A stretch of 64,000 nt of DNA, taken from NCBI RefSeq assembly GCF_000002235.5, contig NW_022145543.1, positions 806,001 through 870,000 of the forward strand, read 5' to 3'. Both the position numbers and the translations under genes were made by a program. Numbering within the stretch: position 1 is the stretch's first letter; every line of letters begins with the position of its first letter. Below are positions 13,901 to 28,900 of the stretch, one piece after another. Below the pieces are notes generated by a model. It searched no databases. It was not told the DNA's origin and saw nothing but the letters and a program-made list of their open reading frames with translations. The DNA is from Strongylocentrotus purpuratus. Its lineage: Eukaryota; Echinodermata; Echinoidea; Camarodonta; Strongylocentrotidae.

Positions 13901-16900
13901 GTACCCCTTTCAGTGTGTAATTTCTTCTAATATTCTTGCAAATTATTAGTCAAATCTGTATTCGAGGCAATTAGTTGTGTTTTATAGATGTCCTAAGATA
14001 GAATGTTGCATTTTATTAAAGATCAATCGTAAAAATGTCTCTAACTTTTTTTTAAATGTAATTATTATTATTCTTTTTTCTTATGCTACAGAGGAAGACA
14101 ATAATTTAATTGATACATCATCAGTATCAAGAGGGAGGCAAAGCAATGGATCAAAGAGCAGTGATCAGCTCAGTGGTGCAGGCTCAGATTTATCAGAAAG
14201 GTAAGATCTTTACTATTCCAGGTTAAATTATCCCTCCCTAATCTTTTCCTTTTTTAAGTAAATAACCTCTCTTTGATACGGTCATAGACAGTTAGACAGT
14301 AGCTTAGCATGGGCCAAGCCTTTGAAAGGGCAATAGCTTCATGGATAGGGGGGGGGGGGGGGGTAAATCGATCTTCTCATTTAGTGAAATGCAAGTAAGG
14401 CCACTAATGAGGGGCAGTGTGTGTGTGTGTGGGGGGAGGGGGGGCTTTAATGTTCTTGTTATGCTTTTCTTCCCCCTTTTCCCCCATCTTTTATATTCTG
14501 TTTTTTTTTTCCCCTTTATTTTCTCACCTATTCAATTTAGGGTTTATAACATTAGTATAAAGACTAAAAGTAGTTATCATTCTCCCACATTAGGAATGAT
14601 TGTACCGGTGTGTCGGCTCAGTCAGTAGAGCGTCTGCCTCACAACCGGGAGGTCGTGGGTTCAAACCCCGGCCGCGTCATACCAAAAGACGTTAAAAGAC
14701 GGGAGTTGCTGCTACCTTGTTTGGCGTTCAACATTGAAGGGATAGAGCAACGTCGATCTGGCGCTGCTCAGTTGCTTCTGGGCTCACGATCAATTGGGCA
14801 AAAAGAATTTCCATTTTCGGTTTGATAAAATTTGGAGTGGACTTTGAAAAAGATTATTATTATTGGCAGCCATTATTTTTGTGTCAGAGTCAGGAGTGCA
14901 GACTTCATCACCTCTCCCCCCAAAAAATTCTGATATGATGATTCTCTTCTTATCTTGTGTATTCCCTGCAGACTAGCATCAGTGAGTGTAACAGACTGGT
15001 CTGAGGAAGTCTCGATGGTAGAATTGTTCATCTCAGGCCATCAGGAAGGCCGACCAACCCCAACCAAAGAGGAGCTTCAGAAGTTTGTTAAGAAGTATGT
15101 ATACCTTTTTGATTTCCTTTCTGCTCTTATGTGTGATCACTACACTTTTGGATGCTGTGTTAGGTAGCTTAGCGAAATGTAGTAGCACAAAAAGACGTGT
15201 CCGGAACGCAAAATGTATATTTGTTAAAAATCATAAATTTATCTCACAGAGGCACCACATAGTTAGGTTATGGAAGTGGTAAATGCATCTCAATGAGGTT
15301 TAATGTTAGCTAAACTTTCTTTCAGATATGCCATAAAAGAACTCAGAACTATTATGCATTTTGTGTTTAATGTGTGTTTTTGTGATACTACATTTTGCTA
15401 AGATACCTAAGGGTAAGAGTGTTGTGGAAAAGGTGTGTGGTCAAATAAATGTATGGGGATCACTTCAATAGCTGACGCCTGATCAGAATCATGTGTGTGT
15501 TAAGTTTTTGACATGATTGTCACTTTTTGTAGTATAATTGCCAGATAATAATTAGTGATTAGTATATTCAAATATCAAATCATAAACATCATGACTGATA
15601 TTTATCATCAATCAACATAACATGACAAAATCACCTAAATGACACCCAATACCTTGGAAAAGAATCTTCATAAGTCAATGAAATTGGTCATAATGACCAA
15701 CTTCAAAGGGTTACTGCATCAATTTTACAATTAAACAAGTCAACCACGGCATTCTTGTGGTTCCTGTTATCTCCAGTATCAATGCCCCAGCAGCCTTTGA
15801 GCCTGGTGTAAGGTTGCTTCATACAGCAGTTGTGCCTAGATTGCTACCAGCAGAGCAGAGCTATGTGTTTGAGAAGCAGACTGGTGAAAGTTGAGTGCAA
15901 ATCGGACAGCAAAAAATATATCAAAATCAATTTTTCAAAGTTGTAATCACTATACTTTAATTTTTTTAATTTTTAACCCATTCAAACCAATCCATGCACA
16001 CACACCTTCACGCGTACGCAACACACTCACACACCACTGAACTCTGACACTACCTGGAATAGCCCTCACGGCTGAGTGCACGACACTGGTTCCTCGTATT
16101 GTCCGCCATTTTGTTTCCCCCAAAAAAGTATGGCCAGGGAGAACGGGCCTGCATTGTGTTGAACAAAAGTGTTTCTTCATGTGTAGGAGAGGGAGTATGA
16201 GTTTTTAGATTTTCATAAATTATATCAATACATTAATGACAATTCTTAGACAATCACACCCCGCCAATTACCGACGGGACAATTACCTCCGTAGAACAAT
16301 TACCCCCGGAAAATTAACCCCCGATGACAATTACCCCCTCCAAAAAATTACTCCCAAAGGACAACCACTTCCCCCCACTTAGGACAATTACCCCCCCCCC
16401 CCCCCAAAAAAAAAAAAAGAGAGAAAAAAAAAAAAGTTAAACAAACTTATTATCGGGATGGACTTCCCCTTTAATGATCAGGGGGTAATTGTCCTCAGGG
16501 GTAATTGTCCTAAGGGGTAATTCCAGGGGTTGGGGGTTATTGTCCTCAGGGGTGGTTGTCCTGGGGATGGGGAGTGGGGTGTAATTGTCCAGGGGGGCAA
16601 TTGTCCTGATAAATTAATGACATGTATTAAGATTATCTGTGATTATATAAGAATGCATTCCAGATCCTCAGAGGCTTAGTTTGTTCAATAAATCCAAATA
16701 ACCCTGTCGCAATCATACAAGAGATTCACACACAAACACACAAAATCGCTACATACAAGTTACACGTCTGTTGTAGCCTACTTCAGAGCATATTATTTTC
16801 ATAAAAACTCAACTTGGACACAATCATACACCACCTCTGTTATGTGTTTGAAAGAAATGTAACTTCATACAAATCATCATACATATATACAAGTATACAA

Positions 16901-19900
16901 ATCATTGTCACTCATACACAAAGATACAGTCACACAGACACAACTTTGCAAATGAACTAGTCCATATACCAACATTTTACAAAGAAATTCACATCAAAAT
17001 AGCACTAGGAGACAGTTTTATACGTAGTACTGCTGTATTGAATTTAAGAGGACTTTGCAATCCGGTGAAGTAATTGCACATGTTTAATACATGATTGTAC
17101 ATGTTTATATCACAATAAATGCACACAATGTTTTTAAATGGCAAGGAAAAGAAAGGTATTTCAAGTATCATTGCACATTTGTGACAATATAAAGGCTGTA
17201 TTAAACTTGGCATCATTAAGCATCTTCCCTTCTCTTAATACAATGTACGATCATTTTATTTAGGAAAATGAAATTCATGAAACCTTTAAACTTCTAGTTG
17301 TTTCTTGTCTATGTAGCTACATGCTAAAATGCTTTGTGATTCTATAATACATTTACATTCAAATAGAAAGGAAATACATGTACAGTTAACTCTGCAGAAG
17401 TTGAATCTGTTGGGACCACAACAAATAGTTTGACTTATGCAAGTTTTGACTAAGTAAATGTTAAAAAATGTTCAAATAGTTTGTTTAAAAAAAGAGGGAC
17501 TGGAGGAAACTTTGACTTAATTATTAAAAAGAGACTTTGAGTCATGCAGATTTCACCATTACTGTTATCATTAATGGAAATAAAAGCATACAGTTGAACT
17601 CTGGCTGATTTATAGATATGTCAAACATTATGCTGAAGACAAAAGAGTTACAGTTAAGAATTATACTTAGATTAGGGTGATTATAACAAGAAATTTTCAT
17701 CAATCTAAGTTCACATTTCAGTGGTGAGACAATATATTTGGCAACTAAATATTGCAACATTTTTTTTCTTCACTATTTGTATTTTTTATGAAAACATCAT
17801 GACAATTATTAGAAATGTAGTACACATGAAGCATGTAAAGCAAACATTCAAGTAGACAGAAATAATTCATTGGTTCATCTATCCAAACATAGTATAGAAG
17901 TTAATGACCTGCAACTAAATGAACATATGGCAAATGTACAAGTACCCTGTTTAACACGTGCACATATCTTCCCAAATGGTTTGTGCAAAAGACATTTACA
18001 GCAAAATTTGCTTTTCTCTATTACATTTTCAGTATGATATGATATGAGTCATAAAGAAGCGTAACAACTCATATCAGTGACTCATGGTGTAATGTAATTT
18101 AGTGGAAAACGATTAACAGGAGCGTGAATATAATAAACAACAACATGGAATGAATAATCACTGATGTGAGATCTTTTTTTCTTCCATTCATTTTGTCATG
18201 TTGGATACCAATTTCAAACCTGTGGTAAACTAATCACTGGTTTAGTTTCATGCACTTATTCTCTCTTTTTGGAAATCTGTGAGAAAAAAAAAAAAAACAT
18301 ACCCCCCCCCCCCCCCAAAAAAAAAAAAATGTTTACAATAATCCAACATTTACATCTAGCACTCCCCTTTTGACCGCAATAGTAATTCAAAAACATTGAA
18401 GTACATGTAACTCAGTGTCCAAGTGTCTTTGGACAACACAAACTTGTATTTACAATCGTGATTGATATTTATTGGGCCATCATTATAGAGCATATTAGTA
18501 ATTAAAAAATATTGAAGTACAAGTAACCTGTGTCTTAGTGTTTTTGCGCAACAAAACTTGTATTTACAATCATGACTCATCGAATAGAAACTATCATAAA
18601 AGAGCATGATATTTACTCAAAGACTTGTACTGCTTGTAACTCGATTAGTGTCTAAGTGTCTTTTGACAACAGAAACTTGTATTTACAATCCCGACTCATT
18701 GAATGAAAGCCATCATAAAAGAGCATAATAGTAATTTAATAATATTGTAGTAACTTGTATTTACTTTCATGATTGATCAAATGAAAGCCATCATAAAAGA
18801 GCAGAATAGTAATTTAGTAATATTGTAGTACATAAACTCAGTGTCAAATGTGTTTGGACATCATAAACTTGTATTTACTTTCATGATTCATCAAATGAAA
18901 GCCATCACAAAAGAGCATAATAGTAATTTAGTAATATTTTAGTACATAAACTCAGTGTCAAATGTGTTTGGACATCATAAACTTGTATTTACAATCATGA
19001 TTCATCAAATGAAAGCCATCACAAAAGAGCATAATAGTAATTTAGTAATATTGTAGTAACTTGTATTTACATTCATGATTCATCAAATGAAAGCCATCAT
19101 AAAAGAGCAGAATAGTAATTTAGTAATATTATAGTACATAAACTCAGTGTCCAAATGTGTTTGGACATCATAAACTTGTATTTACAATCATGATTCATCA
19201 AATGAAAGCCATCATAAAAGAGCATAATAGCAACTTAGTAATATTGTAGTACATAAACTCAGTGTCCAAGTGTCTTTGGACATCATAAACTTGTATTCTG
19301 ACTCATTGAATGGAAGCCATTCTGACGAAGCTAGTATTTTTGTGTGCAGTGTTCTTATCGTTCATTCTAGTGAAACTTTTCTTAGTAAACTATCGGTAAT
19401 TTTATTCAAATTTTCTAAATTGTAATTTATCTTCCTCTGAAGGATATGATAAAATAAGAGAATTTTAATGAGACGCAAATAGGAAGTATACCCTATTGCT
19501 TTGGAGGCGCGATAGCTCAGTTGGTAGAGCAGTAGTCTTGTAATCCGGCGACCCGGGTTAGAAACAAAGGCAATACGCTAGTGCCCTTTGGTAAGGCATT
19601 AACCCTCATTACCAGGTCCCTCGGGGAGGACCTAAAGCCGTCGGTCCTCTAAATGCTTATTAACAACAAGCATTTATGCTTTCTTATAAGCAGTCAGGTA
19701 AAATAACCACCACTACATTCTTTTCTCACAATTCACTTCAATTCAAATTGAGCTTAAAATCAGTATGAGCTATCCATGATTTTGTTCTGAGTCTTCATTA
19801 AAGTGTATTGAAGCATTTTCACTCAAGTTTAATGATGTCATACAAAATTGGATGTTCTTCAAAGTATAGTGTTCTGATTAGAATTTACACAATTCAGTAT

Positions 19901-22900
19901 TTTTTGTTTCATCAATTAATATATCAAATTGTGGAGGAATGGGAGGAGCTTTACCATTTTTATTATTTCTGATCTTCATTTTTTTTTTTTTATAGTATCG
20001 GTACAAAATCAAATTCAAGATTAATACTATAGCATGAATAGGCAAGATAATTACCAGAATGATCACCCATTTGTTGGAGTTGCATGTTTTCATATTAATT
20101 GGAATAGAGGACATCATAGTGGAATAGCAATCACTCTGATTGTTTTCTGTGAGAGTGGAAAGAAGAGGCACGGTTGTAATCTCTAAAGGAGGACATGGAT
20201 CATTGCCATCATCATCAGCTTTATTCAGGCCAGTATCATTACATTCACATATTAATGTATATTCATCTAAAGTAGACGAACAACAAAATACTGGCTGTGA
20301 TTTTCTGATAAGAAAAGTTTGTGTCAATAATGTGTGAGTTTCAATGGTGTCAGTTAGGGGAGGCATCCATACACCATCCTGATAGCATTCAATCTTTCCT
20401 GATAGACTCCCAACATTAGCTGTACAGTGTATTGAGACCCAGTCTCCTCCCTTATCATAACCCAACACACATGATGCCTCACCAGGAGGATAGTCTACCT
20501 GCAGCCCAACTCTTGTTGTGTATTCATCACGTAGTTGTCCGTCCTTGTAGATTGTGGAAAGGTATGTCCCTGCATCACTTCTCATTAGATTACTTATTGT
20601 AAGATCCAGAGAGCAGTTTCCATTTTCGATTCTATTTTGCACTATGAATCTATGGACCTGATCATCAGGCAATGACAGCGCAGACTCATCTCTCAAATGA
20701 TAAAATGGGAGTCTGTACGAATGTTGAAGTGTTACTTCTGTACTATCACATGGGTAAGGGAAAATCAAGTTAGCTTCTTGCCCTTGTATTTTATATAATG
20801 TTGTGGATTTACATCCATCTAGATTCATGAGAATGAAAGAAACAAATAATATTGGGATTTGAAATCCACCAGTCAAGGAATGACACAAAACTTCAACCAT
20901 TGTGATTTATGGTAGAATAGAGATTCCCCTTAATATGTTAAGAGTTTGTTTCTTTGAACTAGTAGGAGAAAGTGATCCTCAGAATTCTATATCATTCACA
21001 AATGATACTGTTCCAACTTTGACATCCAAGTCTATCAACAAAATTCCAGATGAAAACGATGTGGCTATAAGCCAGCCAGTTGTTCAAAATGCAAGTGCAA
21101 AAGTGCAATCTACTTTTTCAGTTAGCTAGCATTCATACGTCAGCTTGTTCTGTCACATTTACACAGGCATGAATCCTGCAGTCTTTGTAGCTGCAATGTA
21201 CTGTATTGTGTTCCAGCTTTTGTTTCCGAAGGATTTGTGAAATGAAGATTCTCAGTGCGTAAATATCTTCAGATTGGGCAATTAAAAATACAGTAAAGGA
21301 CTGAATAATTCCCTTTTTAATCACCGAGCTCGATTTTACTTTGATGAAACAGCAATAACCGGTAGACCATATTTCTCCAATTACAATTCAGCTGTACTAG
21401 TAGCTCGCAGATGCACTAGGTGTCATATCAGTTGCCTGGATGGGTTAGAAGAAAAATGGAGTAGGTGGATTTTACAACACCTAGTATGATGATATTTGCT
21501 CTATGAACACTAGCTCTTGCCAATTTACAAACGTCCATCCTGGGCCCAACATAATACCTATCCCTTAATTAGCCTAACCAACCCAAAATATTACCTAAAG
21601 CCCCTATCAAGATCCAATCTTTTGCCATATACTGGTAATTATACAATAATTTTGTTCACCCAGAGAAGCCTCTTTAGCATCAGTGTTGTTATTCCTATAG
21701 GCCCTGCAAATACTTTTATCCCAGCAATTGCCAGGTACCCATTTACATCTGGGTGGAGAGTGGCACATGTGGTTTAATCTCTTGCAAATGATGTAAATGC
21801 CAGGGTGAGATTCAAACCCTCAACCCCTGGATTGAGAGTTAAGGGAATGAACCACTATACCACGACACCTCCAAATATGTTTTTTTAGAGATAAAAATAA
21901 TAAAACTTGTAGGAAAGAATGGGTCACCTGTCATCACCATTAGGTGCTTGAAGTACAAAGCAGATTGATACACTCTGACTTCATGTTTATGTACTTCTTT
22001 GTAAGTAGGTATAGCATAATTTGTTCATGCAGTAGAGATGGTCTTGCAAAGAAACAAGGATTGATAAAATATTCAGCTGTAGTCTTGCAAGAAAATAGCT
22101 CATAAAGCTTTTCTACTTTCAGTTAACAACTGAATTTACCCTACCAACTTTTGTAATTGTTTGAATATGAGAGAAATCAATTTGTGCCTATATATGTTTC
22201 TTCAGAATGTGAGAAATTAATGCTTACATCTAAAAGTATTCAACAAAGGCCCTAATTCAACCAGCAATATTTCATCCTTGAGTTACAAACTTCCCCAAAA
22301 CATCAAATTAACAAAGGGTATGAATACTTTATTGTTAACTGTATGTTCAAGTTCAAGAAAATTTGTCTTTCAGAAATCAGTAACATGTAACAAAATATAA
22401 TACAGTATATACTCATAACAGTACAAAAAGTATCGTCTTTACACTGTATTCCATAGCTCACAATGTAGAATAAAACTAGATGGAATTTTGACTGCGTGCA
22501 GTCGAAAATGATGCCTCCGCCATAGAGCAATTTAAACAAGTTTGGAGTTTAAATCTCCAGTGGTTCTTGAGATATCATGATAACAATCTCAATGTATGGA
22601 ATTTCATAAGTTGACCTCTGTGACCCTTGACCTTTGACCTACGTGCTCCAAAATCTAATCAGATTGTCTTCCTATGGTGATACACACTATCATAAAGTTT
22701 GAAGTTTAAATCTCCAGTGGTTCTTGAGATATTATGATATGGTGATACATACTATCATTAAGTTTGAAGTGAAAATTCTCCAGTGGTTCTTGAGATATCG
22801 CGATAACGATCTCAATGTATGGAATTTCATAAGTTGACCTCTGTGACCCTTGACCTTTGACCTACGTGCTCCAAAATCTAATCACATTGTCTTCCTATGG

Positions 22901-25900
22901 TGATACACACTATCATTAAGTTTGAAGTTTAAATCTCCAGTGGTTCTTGAGATATTATGATAACAATCTCAATGTGTGGAATTTCATAAGTTGACCTCTG
23001 TGACCCTTGACCTTTGACCAACGTGCTCCAAAATCTAATCAGATCGTCTTCCTATGGTGATACATACTATCCTTAAGTTTGAAGTTTTTACATCTCCAGT
23101 GGTTCTTGAGATATCATGATAACAATCTCAATGTATGGAATTTCATAAGTTGACCTCTATGACCCTTGACCTTTGACCTACGTGCTCCAAAATGTAATCA
23201 GATTGTTTTCCTATAGTGATACACACTATCACTAAGTTTGAAGTTTAAATCTCCAGTGGTTCTTGAGATATCATGATAACAATCTCAATGTATGGAATTT
23301 CATAAGTTGACCTCTGTGACCCTTGACCTTTGACCTACGTGCTCCAAAATCTAATCAGATTGTCTTCCTATGGTGATACACACTATCCTTAAGTTTGAAG
23401 TTTAAATCTCCAGTGGTTCTTGAGATATTATGATAACAATCTCAATGTATGGAATTTCATAAGTTGACCTCTGTGACCCTTGACCTTTGACCTACGTGCT
23501 CCAAAATCTAATCAGATCGTCTTCCTATGGTGATACATACTATCCTTAAGTTTGAAGTTTTTACATCTCCAGTGGTTCTTGAGATATCATGATAACAATC
23601 TCAATGTATGGAATTACATAAGTTGACCTCTATGACCCTTGACCTTTGACCTACGTGCTCCAAAATGTAATCAGATTGTTTTCCTATAGTGATACACACT
23701 ATCACTAAGTTTGAAGTTTAAATCTCCAGTGGTTCTTGAGATATCATGATAACAATCTCAATGTATGGAATTTCATAAGTTGACCTCTGTGACCCTTGAC
23801 CTTTGACATACGTGCTCCAAAATCTAATCAGATCGTCTTCCTATGGTGATACATACTATCCTTAAGTTTGAAGTTTAAATCTCAAATGGTTCTTGAGATA
23901 TCGCGCTAACAAACTCAATACAAGGAATTTCATAAGTTGACCTCTGTGACCTGTGACCTTTGACCTACGTACTCCAAAATCTAATCAGATCGTCTTCCTA
24001 TGGTGATAAATACTATTCCCGAGTCTTAAGTTTAAATCTTAAATGGTTCTTGAGATATTGTGATAACGGTCAAACGGGACGGACGTACGGACGTACGGAC
24101 GGACAACCCGAAAACATGATGCCTCCGGCACCACCTTCGGTGGCGGAGGCATAAAAAGATGAGGAGACCTTGGGTGATGCACAGCTTGTTAAGTTAACTC
24201 TGAAACACTTATATTTTGCTTCAAATTAGAAAATATAATTATAATATAAAGTAATCACAGATGTTGTTGATTTTCACTTTTAGATCAAATAACAGTACAT
24301 GCACATCATTATTTACAAAATGATATATAGTAATCAAATGATACTCTTACCTAAATCCTTTATTTGCTTAAATTCAGTTGCTGCTTCTAAAAAATGGAGC
24401 TACATGTATATACACGTACAGCTCCAATAAAGATCACATGAAGCTGTTTGTGTCTTGAGGATATTGTTGGTATTCCCCGCCATCCACGTTCTGCCTAACA
24501 ACAGAGAATATAAATAGCATCCAATCAGCGAGTTCAACGTCAATCACATGATTTGCCTCATTCAGCCTTGTATAAAATGTGGAATAAATGAATAACAGTA
24601 CAGTGAAACATTGTATTTAAATCCTGATTGGAATGTCACTTATTTGCATTCACATGTGGGATAAGTAATGTACATAAGTATATTTTCAACGATTCTCATA
24701 GAAATTAATACAAAATGATAGAATAAAGGTTAGGTAATTTTAATCAAAAGACAGCCATGATATCCAACCATTATTATCTCATTTCCTTTCACAGTATATA
24801 TGTATATATATATATATATAAATAGGTACTGTACATATATATATAGATATATTACTATTTTAAGGTTATAGCCTTAGGTATACTATGTGTGATTATGCTT
24901 TGCGTGTGAACAGCCCGTGTGGTGTACACACCACGTTTTCTGTGTACTTGAATGTTAGGTCCAAAGTCCACACAATCGAGCCTGCAGGGTAGCATTAAGT
25001 ATGAAACATATAATGACATACAAGTACACCTCACCCTCATACACAGTTACACACATACCCTCAGAGTCTGTGTGTATTTGTGACCAGCTGGTCCCTCTAA
25101 TGCATGAGGATGCATGCACAAATACACACAAATACACACTCCCACATAAACACACATATACACCAATAAACAAAGGCCCAAAGAAAAGCACAATACATAA
25201 TTGCAAATATGTAAATGCATATTAGGTTCAAATTAACAACCAAACATTTTCAGTATTAATTCTTTCATAGCATTCAGTAAAAATAGACAGAAAATATATA
25301 GTATTTGAATAAAATTTCTCACATATTGTAAATAATTCATTGTATAGATGAATCCACCATCTTATTAAGCAAGACAAAGCCGAGGTATATTGCCACAGCT
25401 TGTTTGATAGAGAGAGACACATGTAATTTGTGTTAAAAGCAATATGTATATTTAGAATTTAGACAGGCTGATATAATTGGAAAAATACATCAACAAAAGT
25501 TATTTAAAATTCAGATGTCATTTGAAACAAAATGATTGATTTATTTTACCAATCGATATAAAATACAATATTGACTGTGGGGCAAGTATACAAGAACAAA
25601 AACAAGTAAAGAAAAGAAATGAGCATTGAACCTATTCACTGCTATTCTATCATTCCCATATGCTTAATACAGAACCCACCCAGTTCTACTAGCCAATGAG
25701 TTATAAGGTAAACCTTATTTTCATCTAAAATAGGAAACCCCAACCTGTAAGCATATATTTCATGGAAAAAGATCTAAAATATAGTTACACCTACATGGAT
25801 AATTTAGCAACGTTAAGAAGATTTCTAAACTAAATAATGTATTAGCACATGATCTACCCCTCAATTACTTCATATAATTCATGCACAACACAACCCACAC

Positions 25901-28900
25901 ACACCAACTAAGATTTCCCCTTTCTCAATTACTTCATATAATTCACGCACAACACACACCCACACACACCCACACAGACCAACTAAGATTTCCCCTTTCT
26001 CAATTACTTCCTATAATGCACGCACAACACACACACACCAACTAAGTTTTCCCCCTTTCTCAATTACTTCATATAATGCACGCACAACACACACCCAAAC
26101 ACACCCACACACACCAACTAAGATTTTCCCTTTCTCAATTACTTCATATAATTCACGCACAACACACACCCACACACACTCACACACACCAACTACGATT
26201 TTCCCTTTCTCAATTACTTCATATAATGCACACACACACACACACACCAACACCAACTAAGATTTCCCCTCTCTCAATTACTTCATATAATGTACACACA
26301 TACACACCCACACATGCCAACTACGATTTCCCCTTTCTCACTTGACACACACATCCAGACTCACCTACACATTTAAACCTAACCACTTGTTTACATGCAC
26401 TCACAAACACACATAACCACATAACACACACCCACATGCACGTTTACATATGCCACCTTCATCCACTTTTTTCTGACATCTTTACCTTTTAAAAAATATT
26501 TTATGATGTGTCTGATCATGGGGTCTCATTTATATGTCTTGTTTAGCAGAATCTTATGCCCATGGATTTCTATCAATGTGTCTGTCCTATAATTTTTTTT
26601 TGTGGATGGTCTTCGCACTCATACTGGGCGTGTATGCTCTTGTGGCACCATGGGTGATTTGACATTTTCTCTTGTGACAATTGCTCCAGTACTTTTGCGT
26701 TGGTCAAATGTAGATGTATAGAGTTAGAATTGTGAATTCAATTGGGTTTTAGTTTAGCATTAGAGCTATAAGTTTGGTGTTAATTTTGTATAGAATTATG
26801 TCCAGGTTTACCGCCACAAATTCAGTGATTGTAGAAAAATGACTACAGAACAATCATTGCAGGAGCATGTGTCGTACACCATGAGCTTTGGATAATCTCT
26901 CGTAGCTAAGAAAGCCCCATGATATGTCTGGTAAACTACAGTATCGTTTAGAGGGCATAGTTTGTTTTGTTATCTCTTCCACTATGTGATGTCTCTACAT
27001 GAGATGACTTAGACACAGAAAGACAAAAGGCAAGTCTGACTTGGTCAAACTACAGACACAGAATGATCTTTATTTAATATGAGATAGAATCGACCAATAA
27101 ATGAGATCTTTATATAATTAATATTAATTACATCTTGACATTCATATCAAGTTAGATATATGGGAAGTTAAGGTCTGTAGCTGAATTGAATATACCATAT
27201 CACAGAACATGATCCCCCATCATGCAAGAAGGACATGTACTACTTAGACCTCATCCATTATAAAGAGATAGGCAATAATCTATTATTAGTATGTGACCTA
27301 AATTGTGTAACCGTGGGCATCACGTTTGCAGTCGCTCTGGAGGTTTGGATACCCATCCACTTTAACTATATCAGTTTATCCATGACAGAAAAATGCACTA
27401 GGAAGGTAAATATTCTGGTTAGGAATTGGAAAGCAGGTTTTTTATTTTGAAATTAGATCACAAAACAAACTATTTGTAATCCTGTGGTAAACTAATCACT
27501 TTGGTTTACTTTCATACAAATGTTTTTCCCTATTTAGAAATCTTTGAGAACAACACATACAAACAAACCAAAAGACATTATTTACAATAAAAGAACATTC
27601 CCATCTGGCACTCCTTCCTGTTACTAATTGGATTAATATTTATTCAGCCAACACAAAAGAGCATTATTATAATTAAAAAAAACATTGAAGTTCATGTTAC
27701 TCGGTATCCAAGTGTCTTTGGACAACACAAACTTGTATTAAAAATCCTGACCTCATTGAATGGAAGATATCATAAAAGAGCACAATAGTAATTGAAAAAC
27801 ATTGTAGTACATGTAACTCGGTATCCAAGTATCTTTGGACAACACAAACTTGTATTTACAATCCTAACTCATTGAATGGAACCAATTCTGACAAAGCTAG
27901 TACTTTTGTGCAGTGTTCTTATTGTCCACTCTCAGTAAACTATGGATAATTTTATTTAAAAATTTTCAAATTGTAATTTATGTTCCTCCATAGAATATTC
28001 TAATTTTAAAGTGATTTACGATTTTCTAGAATTAAGAGGATTCTAGTTAGATACAAATAGAGTTTATATTCTATTAATTTTCTCACAATTCAGTTTGATT
28101 CAAAATTGAGCTAAGAATCATTATGAGATCTCCATTATTTTTGGAGTCTTCATTGAAGTGTATTGAAGCATTTTCACTTTAGTTTAATGATGTCATACAA
28201 AGTTGAATGTTCTTTAAAGTATTGTAGAATTTACACAAACTCTGTATGTTTGCTTGATCCGTTTTTCATCGTCGGAAGTAGTGATGTATTCGATTCTAAA
28301 GGAATGGGAGGATCTTCACCGTTATTATTATTATTTCTGATATTTGTTTTAATTTTATAGTGGAAAAACAAACTCAAGAATAGCAATGTAAGTTCAATAG
28401 GCAAGAGAATTGAGTGAATGATCACACATATGTTGGAGTTGCATGTTTCCATATTAGTTGGAATGGAGGATGTCTCAGTGGAATAGTAATCACTTTGATT
28501 GTTTTCTGTGAGAGTGGTAGGAAGAGGCATTGTTGTAATTTCTGATAAAGGAGGGCAAGGATCATTGCTATCATCATCAGTTATAAACAGATCAGTATCC
28601 TTACATTCACATCTTTCTTTGTATTCAGCCAAAGTAGAAGAGCAACAAAATACTGGCTGTGACTTTCTGATAAGAATGGTCTGTTTTAATAAAGTGTCGG
28701 TATGAGTAGGATCGCTTAGGGGAGGCATCCATACACCATCCTGATAGCATTCAAACTCTCCTGATAGACTCCCAACATTAGCTGTACAGTGTATTGAGAC
28801 CCAGTCTCCACCCTTATCTTCACTCACAACACATGATGCTTTACCAGGAGGATAATCAACCTGTAGCCAAATCCTGTGTGTTTGTTCGACTAGTATCTCC

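Larger units (their letters stand above)
20959..24350 (-). other. Predicted 5' UTR intron of Ig gene 1
   Basis: The acceptor TTTCTCCTACTAG lies next to 20958 and the donor TTTAG|GTAAGAG next to 24351 on the minus strand. Both sites occupy the same places in the other units. At 3.4 kb the intron is longer than in units 2 and 3 because the repeat element at 22474-24156 sits in it. Confidence 0.6.

Noticed and set aside
14605-14680. tRNA gene
   Set aside because: A and B boxes are present, but the anticodon arm pairs poorly and a SINE body and tail follow. The same holds for 19506-19565 and for the minus-strand heads near 21872, 45455 and 51104.
15775-15892. Possible tepsin exon after CTCCAG, open to a stop at about 15892
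   Set aside because: It would end the protein without the second half of the VHS-like domain. Exon 11 at 33292 completes the split codon and gives family-like SSLLNCEKM.
18356-18607. Small Cys/Lys-rich frames within the 117-bp arrays
   Set aside because: They are repeat translations that change with unit length and have no start context or homology.
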